64,000 nucleotides of DNA from Odobenus rosmarus divergens (GCF_000321225.1 NW_004450397.1:3547183-3611182); one strand, 5' to 3'. Shown: positions 12,686 to 27,469, numbered from the stretch's first letter. Made by a program: numbers and translations. Notes: generated by a model from the sequence alone, not told the origin.

Positions 12686-12735
12686 GGCTCAAAAGCTGGA
12701 AAAAAAATGTTTAGAATGTGTTAATTTCAGTAGTC

Positions 12736-12768
12736 TCAGTGTGTACAGTTTCTGAGCGGGATACTCAC
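12736..12768 (-). CDS. FN1: Candidate alternative terminal coding segment, MSF-like read-through tail of exon 13
   Basis: Reading on from exon 13 in frame gives [10 protein letters not shown] and then TGA. In humans, the truncated isoform Migration Stimulating Factor is made by skipping the splice at this same border, and its ten intron-coded residues are, from memory, VSIPPRNLGY. Length, position and the first residues agree. The predicted product would be 647 + 10 = 657 residues: the 70-kDa N-terminal region plus III-1a. Transcript use in this species is not shown by the sequence. Confidence 0.5.
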   Translation of the reverse strand: MSIPLRNCTH

Positions 12769-12890
12769 AGGCTTCCATCTGAGAATGTACTTGGAAATGT
12801 GAGATGGTTCTGGGGCATTCCACTGGATGGGGTGAGAATTGGGTTGACTGGGGGTCTCAGTGATGATTACTTGGACGGGACCAGTTGTCC
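12769..12890 (-). CDS. FN1: FN1 exon 13: type III module 1, first half (III-1a)
   Basis: Residues 607-647, ending in phase 0 at RWKP. It starts with the linker [20 protein letters not shown], then the first strands of III-1, a module with a cryptic self-association site used in fibril assembly. Acceptor TTTTCAG, donor GTGAGT. Read-through past this donor gives an open 10-codon tail (see the separate entry). Intron 13 (10410-12768) contains one SINE and one MIR. Confidence 0.98.
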
Positions 12891-13419
12891 CTGAAAATGA
12901 AAATGTGAGATTTGGTGATCTTGCATAATCACTTACTTCAGCTTAAAATTTAGTGCACATGGATGGCCATCATTAAAAGAGAGTAAATGCGAGTAGAGTA
13001 AAAAAAAAAAAATTCTCAGATTACTTTTTACATCCTGACCTTGGAAATCAACGCAACAAAATCCTTTCTTAGTCAATAGATCATTGTCCATCACATGAGA
13101 AATGCAAATAGAACTTGTTTATAGCAAATAAAATTTGAAAAATGCCTCTCAGTTTGCTTTCCTCTCCATTTTCAAAGTAAGAATTTTGAGAAAATTGTGA
13201 AACTACTCTAAGCCAAATAAAGTGACACAGAACCCAAACTCTATTTATTTATCATACTAAGCTTCTTTAAAGCAAATTCTTGTTTGTGAATGCTTTCATC
13301 AAGAATGCATCTACCCCCTAAGAAGGAAACATTCCAAAGGCTATATGACATGATGTAAAGCACACATATTTCTAATGAAATAGAATCCTTAATGAATAAT
13401 TACAGACTCAGTTTTATTT

Positions 13420-13530
13420 CTTTTTTTTAAGTTTTATTTAAGTAATCTCTACATCCAACGTGGGGCTCAAACTCATGACGCCAAGATCAAGAGTTGCATG
13501 CTCATTTGACTGAGCCAGCCAGATGCCCCA
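13420..13530 (-). mobile_element. Short Can-SINE variant, intron 12
   Basis: A 111-bp copy with the tRNA-like head but without the CT-rich segment. It is flanked by the perfect 16-bp duplication AGACTCAGTTTTATTT at 13404-13419 and 13531-13546. Confidence 0.93.
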
Positions 13531-14122
13531 AGACTCAGTTTTATTTATCAGCCTAAGCATCCTATTAGTTAGAGGGAAAGTTTTAGTTTTAGTTTTACTC
13601 GATAAGTATACTCTAAAATCCTACTACTGAGTGCTCAAATTAAGAGGTCAAACTTTTTTTTTTTTTTCCAAAAGCAGTTACCAACTGAAATGGCATTTTG
13701 AAGTATATACTAAATTCAGTATTTCCACATCTCGATATGTATGACTGTTTCCAACAAAATTCAAAGTCTGGTTTTGGTTCTTCTTTTTTTTTTTTTAAGA
13801 AAAAACCATATAAGGGAAGTAGAATTAATTTCTTAATAGTGTAGACTCCATTTAGGGTAATAATGAAATAGCTAGAGAATTTAAGCTTGCAGAACAGAAC
13901 ACCATCTTTTTCCTAAACACTGTCTTTTTTTATGATGCCAATCAATGTTCTACTTATTAGAAATAAAGTTCCTTGTCATAACCTTTCCAAGAATTTCTAA
14001 CTGCCACTCTATCAAAAAAAAGCAACATTTTGCAAGTTTCGTAAAGCATTTCACCGGCTTGTTAACAGATTTAAGTTTTCTGAAAGCTCTTAGGAAAAAA
14101 AGAATAGTGATTTTCAAACTTA

Positions 14123-14322
14123 ATTTTTTTTTTAAGATTTCTATTTATTTATTTGACAGAGAGAGACACAGTGAAAGAGGGGACACAAGCAGAGGGGAAG
14201 GGAGAGGGAGAAGCAGGCTTCCCGCTGACCAGGGAGCCCGATGCGGGGCTTGATCCCAGGAGCCTGGGATCATGACCTGAGCCGAAGGCAGATGTTTAAC
14301 GACTGAGCCACCCAGGCGCCCC
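14123..14322 (-). mobile_element. Can-SINE, intron 12
   Basis: Full-length reverse copy ending GAGCCACCCAGGCGCCCC. The flanking duplication is TCAAACTTA at 14114-14122 and 14323-14331. Confidence 0.95.
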
Positions 14323-14879
14323 TCAAACTTACTTATTATCTTTGCTGTTCAATTCTCTTTGAAAACGAAGTATTCTGTGGCAGAACAAATACAAAACTTC
14401 CATATCTTTGTAGACTCAAAAGTTTTGGGAATAATTCAAAGTGGTTGAAGACTAACAACTATTCTCTGAATCTTAATTTCATTTAATGCACATATTTCTA
14501 AGCTACCTGAACACCAAAACCCATGCATAAAATTCTCAGTTTTCCATTCTAAAATAATGTATATTTCACAGAACATGGCAGGATGTTTGTTTTAATCAAT
14601 TGGCAGAAGTTAATTGCATGTCACTTTTTAAATTACCCCTTCTGTTCATAAAGATCCTCACAAATATAAATAAGTGTATTTAAATTTATTTAATTTAATA
14701 AATTTAAATAAATAAGACAAATAATGAAGCAAAATGTCAGAGATGTGACTTCTGTGAACATCAGTAAATACATGAATATCACGTCCTTAAATTATTCACA
14801 ATAATTGGCGTAAGGTTGTTTAAATATCGATCCTCTAAAGAAGTCCTACTATAATTTCCTTAGGTAAGGAGACACCTGA

Positions 14880-15165
14880 TATGTATTTTACTTAGTTTGG
14901 CAATCATGATTTTGAGGGAGGAAAAAAGTTTATGATGCCACAGAATGTACAACACCAAGAGTGATCCTTAACGTAAACCATAGACTTTGGGTGAAAACGG
15001 TGTCGATGCAGATTTCTCGATTGTAACAAATGCACCACTCCACTGGGGGGTGCCATAATAGGGGAGGCTGTGCATGTGTGGGGGCAAGGGCTATATGGGA
15101 AAGCCCTGTACCTTTCAGTTTTACTGGGAACCTAAAACTGCTCTAAAAAAAACCAGCCTTTAATT
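14880..15165 (+). mobile_element. Old L1 3' end fragment, intron 12
   Basis: TAACAAATGCACCACTCC, GGGGGAGGCTGTGCATGTG-like sequence and CTAAAACTGCTCTAAAAAA match the order of L1M 3' ends. Confidence 0.65.
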
Positions 15166-17752
15166 AAAAGCAAAAGTTTATGATGGTAAAATGTCTATTA
15201 AGTTTTAGAAAGACAATACAAATTGTCCTTTACTGCTCACCTTTAACCCTAATCATGTTCCTGGGTCCATGAGGAGGAGGGTGGGAAAACGAAAAGGCGA
15301 CTCAGTGGCTTGTACCGCCATGACAGAGCAAAACTACGGAACTTTTTCTTTCTAAAACTTCAAGCACTGGTTCGAAATTGTAGGTTTTGAAATTTACGCT
15401 TGTACCATAGCCCACCTTTAAGGGGGCTGCACTGAATGGCAGTGTGGATTTCATGCATTTAGTATATTTTTGTTCAGAAGGAAAAGAGACCGTGTCCATC
15501 ATTTGTGAGGTCAACTAAATTCTGATTACCACTCTACCTTAATCTACATATGATCTGAAAACTGGAAATCTAAAAATTCTGACATCATTTACGTCAGATG
15601 AATTTGATAAAACTAAAATTAACCTAACTAGTATATACTAGCAATTACCATTGTAAAAACTTGACTCCCTCTCTTATTCAGTCTGATCAGGCTAACCATA
15701 AGACAGTTAAGTAAAAATACAACACGACGTGTATACTTTTAAAAATCAGTTTAAAATAAGGCTGAAATGAATCATTTCCAGCAACGATGACCCTGGGGAA
15801 GTTAAATATTTATGAGTTTGCCACTCAGTCCTTTTTTCTCTACTTTGTTTGCTGAGATCTGTGCTTTCCTAGTTGTTTATTGACAAACCAAATGCCTCTT
15901 ATCTTCTGTTAGTTTGAACAACTCCACCAAATCCTCTCTGTAGGAGGAGCCAACAGGGCAAGGCTCCGAGACAGTCTGCTGGTCATCTGTGGCTGGCTCC
16001 TTTATTCTTCCCACACTCATAAAGCCCCGTGTGCTAGGCATGAACCGTTGAGCAAACCAGGCACAGAGATAAGCGCCCAACCTCGTACTGAGGGCAAACA
16101 CCAATCCCCTCTCTAAATCCCCTCCTCCATGTTCATTGGGCATTCCTCTGACCCTTTTTAAAAAGTAGGAGCAAAGTCAACTTGTAAAACTCCAAAGCAG
16201 AAGGCTCCCTTCCTTCGCATTTGGATTTCACCCTTGTCATGTCCACCAAAATGCTTCCAGTGAGTCGCTTTGTGAATAGGCTCGTTTTAAAAGAGTGAGA
16301 AAATAATTTCTCTCTAAATTTGAGGACGATTTTCGACAAACTGCCACACCAATAACAATCCTAAACATAGAAACTAGAGAGTGTTTCTTTAAAAGTTTCT
16401 ATCCTTTAGTTGCCCCATTAAAGAAGAAAACCAATTATATAATTTCTGAACTTCAGGTTTTTCTGCAGTCAGGTTTTTAAAAAAATTATTAAACAACAAA
16501 AAAATATATTTTAAGTGATTCCTACCCCCAAATCCACCATGAAATACAGTTTAAGAGCCAGGTTGATTTGTGCTGTGAGCCTGTTAAGGCAAGGTCACCT
16601 TTGATAGCCCTGACAGTGACTGATGGTGAGGGAGAGGTAGGTTTCTTCCAAGTTTGTGGAAAGGGTGTTTCTGGGTGGTTAGTGTTTAGGATCAGAGATC
16701 CATTAGATGGTGAGTGCTAGAAGGAACTTTAAAGGCAATCAGCTTTAATCCCCCCCCAATTTACAAATGAGAAAATGATGAGTGGAATTTGACATGGATC
16801 TCTTTCACCACACGTACAGCCAGGACCCATGTCTTTGGCAAACTCTACCTTTGGCCAAATTGTTCCATACCTGGTTCTCTACAATAGTGAATCTCTTACT
16901 ACACTATGGAGGCATTTAGTTTACTTAATCTTAATTTCTGTCAGAGGCAGGTTCTGACGCTCTGAAAACTTGTTTTTGTTTCTGAATGCGGGCCATGTTT
17001 CAAGTCTAAAGTTAACAGAGGTCTAGGAGGATTTGCACCTCTGCATTGCTCAAGAAACTGGTACCTAAAGATGAGAGCTTCATAATTCACCACGTCCTAT
17101 TATAATTAAATTTTAAAAAATTGTTTTTTTTTCCTACAATGAGTTAATCACACTTACAGCTAGGCATTATGTCTTGTGACCTTAAAAAAAAAAGAAAACC
17201 CCAGCAATAAACTTTTGGGAGTATTTGAACTGCGTGGGCAGAAAATTGACCAAATTGCTCAACTCTTGACCCAGAATACTTTGTTCTAGACTCCAACTGA
17301 TCAAACAGATGAAAATTTTGACACAAAGAGGCCCTGGCTGAAATGTTGAGTGAACACACATACCCTACGTTGTATTCCACGACATCCCTGTATGCAACCT
17401 CTCTGTCGAGAGTCATAACATAAAGTCCCAACACTTCGCTTCCAGCGTAGCTCACTGCATGGTTTCTATTCCCATGTGCAGATGGGAGATCAAATTAGCT
17501 GGAGTGTTTTAACCTAATGGAATACTTTACAGTGTTCAGAAACAAACTTACACACAGGCACATTTTCCCAGCCTGGCACATCTTGTACCTGACTGGGGAG
17601 GAAAGAAAATCATTTGAGTCAAAAATCTGATTATTAGATCGTGATCGGAGAAAAGATGGGAAAGAGAGAGGAAGCCGATGCAGGAATCAGAGAATTAAAA
17701 ACAATGATGCCTCCCAGTTCTTACAACTCAGGTGGAAGTGGTCAGTTTGCAT

Positions 17753-17957
<205 letters not shown>

Positions 17958-18942
17958 CTAAAGATGGAGAGCTACAAACTGAATTTCAGTGTCTCCAGCA
18001 AGTGAGCAAGGAGCATATGTTCTTAGTTTTAATGGAAACTTGCAACTGTCCTTACAAGTATACACGGTTACAAAATATTTTGTTCCTATCTTTTACCTTA
18101 CAGGACAACTGGCAGTAAATAGCGGTAAACAAGTACCCACTGGAAGAAATATTTAGTCTTCTAAAAAGACAGTAGTTCTAAATAAAAATTTTATGATTTA
18201 GATTTAGGACATACTGACATTTTGAATATCAATTTGAGAAACGAAATCAGATATTTTATTTTGCCTACATTATAATGCAACTGATTTACCATTTGAATAG
18301 TAAGGACAAAATAACACTTTATATACCTCTTTAAATATTGGAGGGCTTAATTTTACATGTAAATGGATGAACTAGATTTTAATCTAGTTAATACTTGCTG
18401 AGCAGTTTCTGAAAAGACCTCTCAGGCTTTGATAATCTCAGGTCAAACAAACTCATCTGACCAGTTTGGTTTCTTAGTGAGCAACAGGTCTCTTTTAGTA
18501 AAGGAATATTAATGGATTACCTTAAAGCTGGCCTGCAGCTCTGTTAAGGCTCAACCTTCCCTATTTGCTTAGATCTATTATAAAGGGCAGCCAAGAAAAA
18601 TAAAGTATTTGAAAGGAGGTATTTAATGGCATGAGCATCTGCACAGTCAGCAAAGGAAGGTTCTCTTCCATAACATGGATTCTCTTTATGATTCAGAACC
18701 AAAGAACTGATTCTATTCCATTAAAATAAACCTGAATGGGTTACCAAACTCAATAATAGATGACTACCAATATCAAGTTGATATACTGGGTCATGATTAG
18801 AGAAAAGATTTTAGAAAGCTCTCTACAAACCACTGATCAAAGTCTGGAGTCAAATTCAATGATGTAATATGAAATAGCTCTCCTTATCTGAAACTCGTTA
18901 ACTAGTCCCAACATCCAAAACCATCTAGAGACATGAGGGCTA

Positions 18943-19080
<138 letters not shown>

Positions 19081-19150
19081 TTAGGAACCAGTGGGAAGGT
19101 GGAGAGCTTTTTTAAGTTTCACGATGAAATTAAAAAATGCCATGCTTTTC

Positions 19151-19359
19151 TTTTTCTTTTTTTTTTTAACATTTATTTATTTGAGAGAGAGAGAGAGCAT
19201 ATGCAAGCTGGGGGAGAGGTAGAGGGAGAGAGAGAACCTCAAGCAGACTCCACGATGAGAAGGAACCTAACTCGGGGCTCGAATTTACAACCCTGAGATC
19301 ATGACCCAAGCTGAAATTAAGAGCGGGATGCCTAACCGACTGAGCTACCAGGTGCCCCC
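19151..19359 (-). mobile_element. Can-SINE, older form, intron 10
   Basis: Reverse copy ending GAGCTACCAGGTGCCCCC, with a GA run and AACATTTATTTATTTGAG. The duplication is AAAATGCCATGCTTTTC on the left and AAAATACCATGCTTTTC on the right. A third copy of the flank follows at 19388. Confidence 0.92.
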
Positions 19360-19879
19360 AAAATACCATGCTTTTCTTTTTTTTTTTAATACCATGCTTT
19401 TCAAAGCATACAGTTTTTTCCACTAAATTGTCAACACCTCCCACTAAAAGAACTTTTCTACGAGCCTAGAATTAATACTTTTTCAAAGCTTGGTCAGGAA
19501 TACAATTTTTGGAAAAAATAATTCTCACTTTCTTAAACTCTTTCTTATAAACTTAAATATCAGAGGTCAAAGTACGTACAACTACAGAATGTGGTAAAAT
19601 ATGCCTTCCTGTGGAAAGGCAATTTTTGAACAAATGTGTGTTTTACTTTTGTAAAAGTTCTTGCTTAGTTGATAATGTCCTTCAGATCTCTGCTTGCTCT
19701 GAGAAATAGGGAGGAAGATCAAACATACTTATGGAGCACCCAGCAGGGCGTGATGGTCTGATCTCTGGAATGGCCAGGGTGGGGAGATACTTGGATTTGG
19801 GAAATAAAATAACATCTATGGCATTTGTGAAATTAAAAAGAAAATTAGGCCAACTCTGTTCCTAACTCTCTGTCAGATC

Positions 19880-19990
19880 CTGAGAAAATGACTTTCCCCT
19901 TTTGGGTCTCTCAGCTTCTTCATCTGGAAAGTGAAGAGTTGGTCTGTATGTCTTTCTAGGGTTCCTTTCAATTCTGCAATGTCATATGGA
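19880..19990 (+). mobile_element. MIR-like remnant, intron 10
   Basis: AGATCCTGAGAAAATGACTT, then TCTCAGCTTCTTCATCTGG follow the MIR core order. Diverged. Confidence 0.5.
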
Positions 19991-20268
19991 ATTATTATTA
20001 CTGGAGTGAGTTACCCACAAAAGAAGAATAAGTTCAGGCCAATGTCAACATACCAGTTACATGAACTATTTATTAGCTCAGAGTTCTACCTAAATCTTAG
20101 TTTTCAAATCAAAGAAACAGAAGTACTAAAATGGTTTTAATAAATTGCCATCCCTATATTATATACTAGGATCCAAAGGAAAAAAATTGCACTGAGCAAA
20201 AGAAATAGGTCTCTCTGTCACCTTTAGTTTGGATCTGCAAGGGTCTGATTTTAGAACAGCAAAGTCTC

Positions 20269-20451
20269 GGGGCACCTGGGCGGCTCAGTCGGTTAAGCAT
20301 CTGCCTTCGGCTCAGATCATGATCTCAGGGTTCTGGGATAGAGCCCCGTGTCAGGCTTCTTCCTCTCCTTCTGCCCCTCCCCCCACTCGTGTGCATGCTC
20401 TCTCTCTCTCTTTCTGGAGAAATAAATAAATAAATAAAATCTTTTTAAAAA
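20269..20451 (+). mobile_element. Can-SINE, intron 10
   Basis: GGGGCACCTGGGCGGCTCAG head and an (AAATA) tail. The flanks ACAGCAAAGTCTC and ACAGCAGTCTC are an eroded target duplication. Confidence 0.94.
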
Positions 20452-20788
20452 AACAGCAGTCTCTTTTCCTTACAGAAATTATCCAATGTTTTCTAGACAT
20501 GACTCTAATGGCATAACTAAAAGCTAAAAGGACCAGATGATTGTGTTCTAGCCTTTGGAGTCATCTTCTCAGCTCAATGGAAGTACTCACATCATGGGAA
20601 TGCTTCAGAATTTTAGAATTGCTCTGCCAGCTTTTCTCCACTGGCTGCCTAACCTGAGAAGCTCATCATGCACAGGAGACTCATGGCGTGGCATTGCATA
20701 CTGGCTCTCCTGCTTTTGGTAAAGTACAAGTTTTCACCTACAAACTTGGACCTCTCTGAGCTCTTGTTCCTATCAAATGCTCTCATTA

Positions 20789-21025
<237 letters not shown>

Positions 21026-21844
21026 TTATCCTAAGAACTCTCGCTTGGGAAGCAGTCTGGCGTGCCTCAAAGAAGTCTCAGTGCTGCTCTGGGCATATGT
21101 AGAGTTTTGAGTCCCAGAGAGAGCAAACCTAGTCCAAAGGTGAAGCATGTTGTGGGGATTCATTGCAGGAAGGGTGGGAGGATGTTAAACCATGATAATA
21201 CCTACACATTCACACAACAGGTCTGCATTGTTCTAGAAGACTGATGTTGACGACTGCCCCATAACTTTTTCTAGTTCCAGTCTATTCTATCCCAAAGGGA
21301 AACTATGTGTTTGGGTAGAGAATTGCAAGCAAAAGCATGGTTTTCTTCTAAATCCAACAATCTCTTTTGTTGAAAGAAATGAAAGTGAATATAAGTAGTG
21401 TTCTTGGGTTTCATTGCCTTATACGGACAGTTGACGATAGTGCGTGGTTCTTGGTTCTATAAATAGAAGATCAAATGTAATCTATGGGGTTCTTGAAATT
21501 TGAAAACAAAAGGTATTGGCTCCTCTTTCACCATTCATACTAACTAGATCCCCCTTGAAGCCAGAAAAGGTCCCATACTTGTCAGAAAACATAGAGTTTG
21601 GGCCATTTTGGTATTTCATAAGTGAGACAGTTTATTCTAGTTGAACCATAGTTATGTGTAAATATTGTAGGTCTGTGACTACAGCAGTTACACATGAAAT
21701 GTGTTAAGCTGCTCAGTTGTCTGCTCCTTACAAATGACAAACCTGTGAAAAATTGGCATTTCCAGATGTTTTAAAAAGCATTTTTAATGTATTTATATAT
21801 TTTTGGACATTAAATTATATCAAAATGATCTTACAATTACATAA

Positions 21845-21960
21845 ATGATTATATACTATATATAATAGATATATACTATATATTATATATATACTATATA
21901 TATAATAATATATATACTTACACAGATGTGTAAGTATATCTTATGTAAGTATATCTTATG
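21845..21960. repeat. TATA-rich palindromic low-complexity block, intron 9
   Basis: Alternating TATATAC/TATATAA motifs are followed by a direct repeat of TAAGTATATCTTATG at about 21930-21960. The block is strongly self-complementary. Confidence 0.9.
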
Positions 21961-22034
21961 AAGTTTTGTGCTGTCTGAAAATCAAGAGTGAATGGGTGAA
22001 CTGGGAGTAAAGTGGACACTATTCTTCTGTCTTA

Positions 22035-22358
<324 letters not shown>

Positions 22359-22844
22359 TCACAGGGAGTCTACCCCCGAATAAAGAATGCCTGATCATAG
22401 AGCTGCAAGCTTCCTTAGCGCATTCACCTTCACCTTCAAAACAGATTTAAATCCAATTTCACTCTCATTTTCCCAGCCAAAAGAGAAAAAATCAAATGGT
22501 TGCTTTGAATAAGACATAGTTTTCACCAGAAGAGCAGCAAAAGCTCTCTGGCGTCCATCCTGTGTATTCTTGAGCCCTGTGGGATTGCCTATGGATTTTA
22601 ATATACCTGTATCTTTAACCACATCATAATACTAACTGTGTCAAAAATAATGGACCTGGAGGGCTTTCCCCTTGGTGTCATTTCCCAAGGGGACTGGGGA
22701 ACATAGAAGGATCTTCAGCGGCTAAGTTAGCTTCATGTCTCTGAGGTCCAGACTGGACAAAAGTGCTACTTCTTCGGCAGCCTCAAGATGGAATGGCTAG
22801 AAGGCTGGCCAATGAAAACAGGGTTGAGAAATGGCTTTTTCTCA

Positions 22845-23357
<513 letters not shown>

Positions 23358-24068
23358 AGAAGCGTGTGCCCTCAAGCTGTTAGTAGAGATAACCACCGCG
23401 TTAATATCGGTCAAAATGTGTTACTCAGGAAACCTGCCTTTTGCGCCTAGAGGGATGCCTGGGTTCTTTTGCCCATGTCCTTTGTTGCCACCTCTGCTGC
23501 CATGCCTCAGTTTCCCCATTTGTAAAGGTATATCAATACCGGTTCATTAAGAATGCTGTTCAAGGTATACTGGAGGGATGTAGACAACTCTGTTGGTGCC
23601 TTAATAATTAACACATGAGGCTATTCTCGGGGAAAAGTCAAGTGTACCGATTGTTACTGTTATCGTTACTACGGCGTTGTAGCCCAGAGGAAATGCTTTA
23701 GGTTGTTGAGAGAAGTTTACACCGTGAAGTTCCAGAAATTCGCGATTTATAGTCTAAGATATGGTTGATTTGCTACTCAGAAGGCAACCCTCTTGTAACA
23801 ACATTTTAGACAAATAAAGATAATACATAGCAGTTGAATTCCCACTACAGGAAAGAAAAATACATAGATTAAAAAGATTAGAAGAAAATATATGAAATGC
23901 CAACCCTGGTTGTTATCACAGGGTGGAAAGATTATAAGCTTTTCTGGTTTGTTTTACTGTTTCTTTCTTTCTTTCTTTTTTTTTTTTTTTGGTAAATGAA
24001 TGTATTGCCTTTCAAAAATTAAGTAATAAAAAGTTATCAGTACTATTTTTTGAAAAGTTGATGCAGAC

Positions 24069-24260
24069 CTGTCTCTTGGCAGCTGACTCCATTGCCCAGG
24101 CAAGTGCAAAGCATTTGCTTATTTCCTTGTGTCTTCAGCCACTGCATCCCCACAGAGTAAACCACACCACTGTCTGTGACGCAGTGACCATATGGAGCAG
24201 GCTGGGGTTGAGGCTGGGGCTGGTAAATGGCTGTTCGGACATCTGTGAAGGGGCCAGATC
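24069..24260 (-). CDS. FN1: FN1 exon 7: linker and type I module 6
   Basis: Residues 282-345. Begins [20 protein letters not shown], a proline/glutamine-rich linker, then module I-6 ([20 protein letters not shown] to GVSCQET). I-6 starts the gelatin/collagen-binding region and packs on II-1 in fibronectin. Acceptor CCCTTAG, donor GTCTG. Intron 7 (23054-24068) contains a Can-SINE at 23155, a weak MIR-like remnant near 23460-23600 and a CTTT run near 23962. Confidence 0.97.
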
Positions 24261-24449
24261 CTAAGGGCATGAGAAAGGACAGTCATAAAGCTGGATAAGG
24301 GAAAGCAACTAACCCCTTCTGGACTTGGGATCTTCAGGGTCCCATACTGATCACTCTGAAATCCATGGTGTTACTGACCTGAACTGGAAAGAAATGACCC
24401 TCCCTTTCGGCATTAGCTTCTACACTCAGCCTAGGAAATAATCTGTACG

Positions 24450-24940
24450 AGTCCACCAAATGGTCTCCATATTCCAGCTCATCTGGAGCTACTGGGATTA
24501 TATTTCTAAATCACAGATACTATCCTGTCACTCAACAGAGCAGATGCCCTCGACAATTCCTCACTCACTGCAGGAAGCTCATGGTCCACTCCATAATCCT
24601 CCACACCTAAGTCCCTTCCACTTCCTTCCTTGCTCTATGCCTCATCCCCTCATTGCACATATACCCTGTGCTGTCTTCATGCCTCTCCCTTCTGCTGGAA
24701 GGGTCTACTTCACCCTCACTCTCTTAGCAGCTCCCATAAGTTCAATGTCACTGGGCGTTTCTCTTCCTGATATTGTTTTTGAGAAGTGCCGACCACTCTG
24801 TAGCAGACCCATGGTCATCTGTGTAACTCTGAGCTCATCAGAGAATGCCCTAGAATTCTCTAGAAGTTGCCCCTCCTTCCACATTTTGTTTCTCCCCAGG
24901 ATTATTTGGGAATTTGTGTGAGTGTGTGTTTCTAAAACCA
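24450..24940. mobile_element. L2-like LINE remnant, intron 6
   Basis: CT-rich sequence with phrases such as CACTCACTGCAGGAAGCTC and CCTTCTGCTGGAAGGGTC resembles old L2 3' sequence. Assignment is tentative. Confidence 0.35.
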
Positions 24941-26382
24941 ATCAATCCTCTTAACACAGCTTGCCTTTCAGAGTAAGACAACAGAGTATGTTGATCTTTT
25001 CTTTAAGCTTTTGGAAATCTGTTCTTCCAAAGGCCAGGCCCACAGAAGAAGAGCCAGAACTGATGCCAGGATAACTGGTAGACTGAATTCAGCATCTACC
25101 TAAGTGCTGCTCAACCCGAGAACTCAAAGACACTTCACAGACCACGGGTCCCAAGGTCACACTCATGCGGGAGATGGCATCTGTATTTATATACTCTACT
25201 GAAGGAAGAGTCACAGTGCAAAGGAACATAAAGATCCTACAGAAGGAGGTTCCGTTTTGTTTATCCCAATGTTTCCCAAACTTTTTTGAATAACGGAACC
25301 TTTTCCATAAATAAAAATGGACATTTATTGAATCTTTACCCCGTTAAACCCCAATTACCCTCTTAAACAATTTCAGGAGATTGATATTTGTAATTGTTTC
25401 TTTTTTTGGTTGGCAGTAATTTCACTGATAATAATCAAATAATTCAAAGATACTGTCATATCTAATCTTGTTCACCTTTGGAAGTGCTCAGAATAAGATG
25501 AAAACTCATCAAAGGGAGAAAAATCTAAACAAATAATATTTTTAGCTAAATGACTGATCGATAAAAGGCTAAGCAACAATGCTAGTACATTATGTAGTGA
25601 AAACCTGATGAGAACATATTAAGAATGGTAACAAGCACACATTCTCTATTGTCATAGCTGTCTTCAGACTCTTACAAAATAAGCTACAAGGCAAAGATCT
25701 TGTTCTTGTACCAGAAAGAATGAAAACTTCTTTTTTTGTTTGTTTTAAATGCTTAGACATTGTGTCTTTCATTCTCATCTCTAGGCCTCCTCTGAATTTC
25801 TCAAATCGTGAATGCCAATACATGAAGAAAATGATTGTGCATTATTTTATGGAATGCCACAAAGTTTGCTGGAGCATGGAAACCACACATAAAGGATTGT
25901 TTCCGCTACAAAGAGAGCTGAATGTCAGGACAAGGAAATGTATTCCATTTTGAAAAAGAACAAATGTAGTTTTCTTCCCTTGTCCTAGCAGAAGAATCAA
26001 GTAGTCATGTAACTCATCATAACGCTTTCGTTTCCATTAAAATCCCCTTTAGGTATTAAAAATGCATCTGCATGGGAATGTATATGGGTGCGTATATATA
26101 TTTCTATATAAACTGGGTAGGTTTTATAATATTAGCATTTCCTTAAAGGTCCGTTTAATCTCTTGGCGCTAAAACTGCTTTTTCCCCCCTAAGACCTACT
26201 TTTATTTCATTTTTATTTAAATTTGAAACTTGATATGAAACAAAGTCTTAATAACCAACAATCTGTCAATGAACTCAGATGATTAGCAGAAACCCTGCAA
26301 CTCATCCTCAAATGGCACATCGAAGGGTAGATGGATCTGCGGAAATATTTTTTGAAATGCCTTCCTGTGCCCGACCCCGCTA

Positions 26383-26781
<399 letters not shown>

Positions 26782-27469
26782 TCACTTCCCTGTTTGCCAA
26801 AATACTTTTTCATCATCTTTCATTGTTAATTTTTTTTTTTTTAATTGTTTTCACATTGGTCCTTTGATCAAATTCATTCCCTGGCTTTCTGATTTTCCCT
26901 CTCTTTCCTTCCCAGGCTCTCCCTGCTTTCTCCTGGTAATTACTATATATGACCCAGCCTTTCAACAGGGGACCTTCTTTAGAAAATAAGAAGCAATAGG
27001 GAGGCAAGTAGGTTTCAAAAGGTCTCCACCAATTGCCCCAAAGAAGCTATAAAAAGATAGCAGCATCTCTTTTTTCATTTGTTATGTAAGAAAATTCAGG
27101 GGACCACCAACTTCTTTGATTAAAATGTTCTCTTCTCCCCTTCCACAGCACACACCTACTTAAAATCACCAATAAAATGGCTTCTTTTGAATTGCTCGGT
27201 GGTAACCCTCCATGGAAAAATGGAATTTTATAATTTGTAACTAAACTGCTGTCAGTCTGTGTGGCAAATAGATTGTTTCAGTCAGAATCCAGTTTTGCCC
27301 ATATGCTACAATGACAGAGGAGAGGAATTCGATTTGTGTATGAATCAGAAAGTCACTGCACTGGATGAGAGAAGGTAAGTAGATGGTTGATGTAAGTCCA
27401 CACACATACACATCCACATTAATCTACCACCAGAAGAGAGGTCTGGATGAAGATATTATGGCTGCTTAC

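Noticed and set aside
15877..16339. Open frames of 68-88 codons in intron 12
   Set aside because: They lie deep in an FN1 intron with no splice-site context joining them to neighbouring modules and no fibronectin-like sequence.
24460..24921. 153-codon open frame in FN1 intron 6
   Set aside because: The underlying DNA looks like an old CT-rich L2-type repeat, the frame lies antisense to FN1, and it has no domain-like features.
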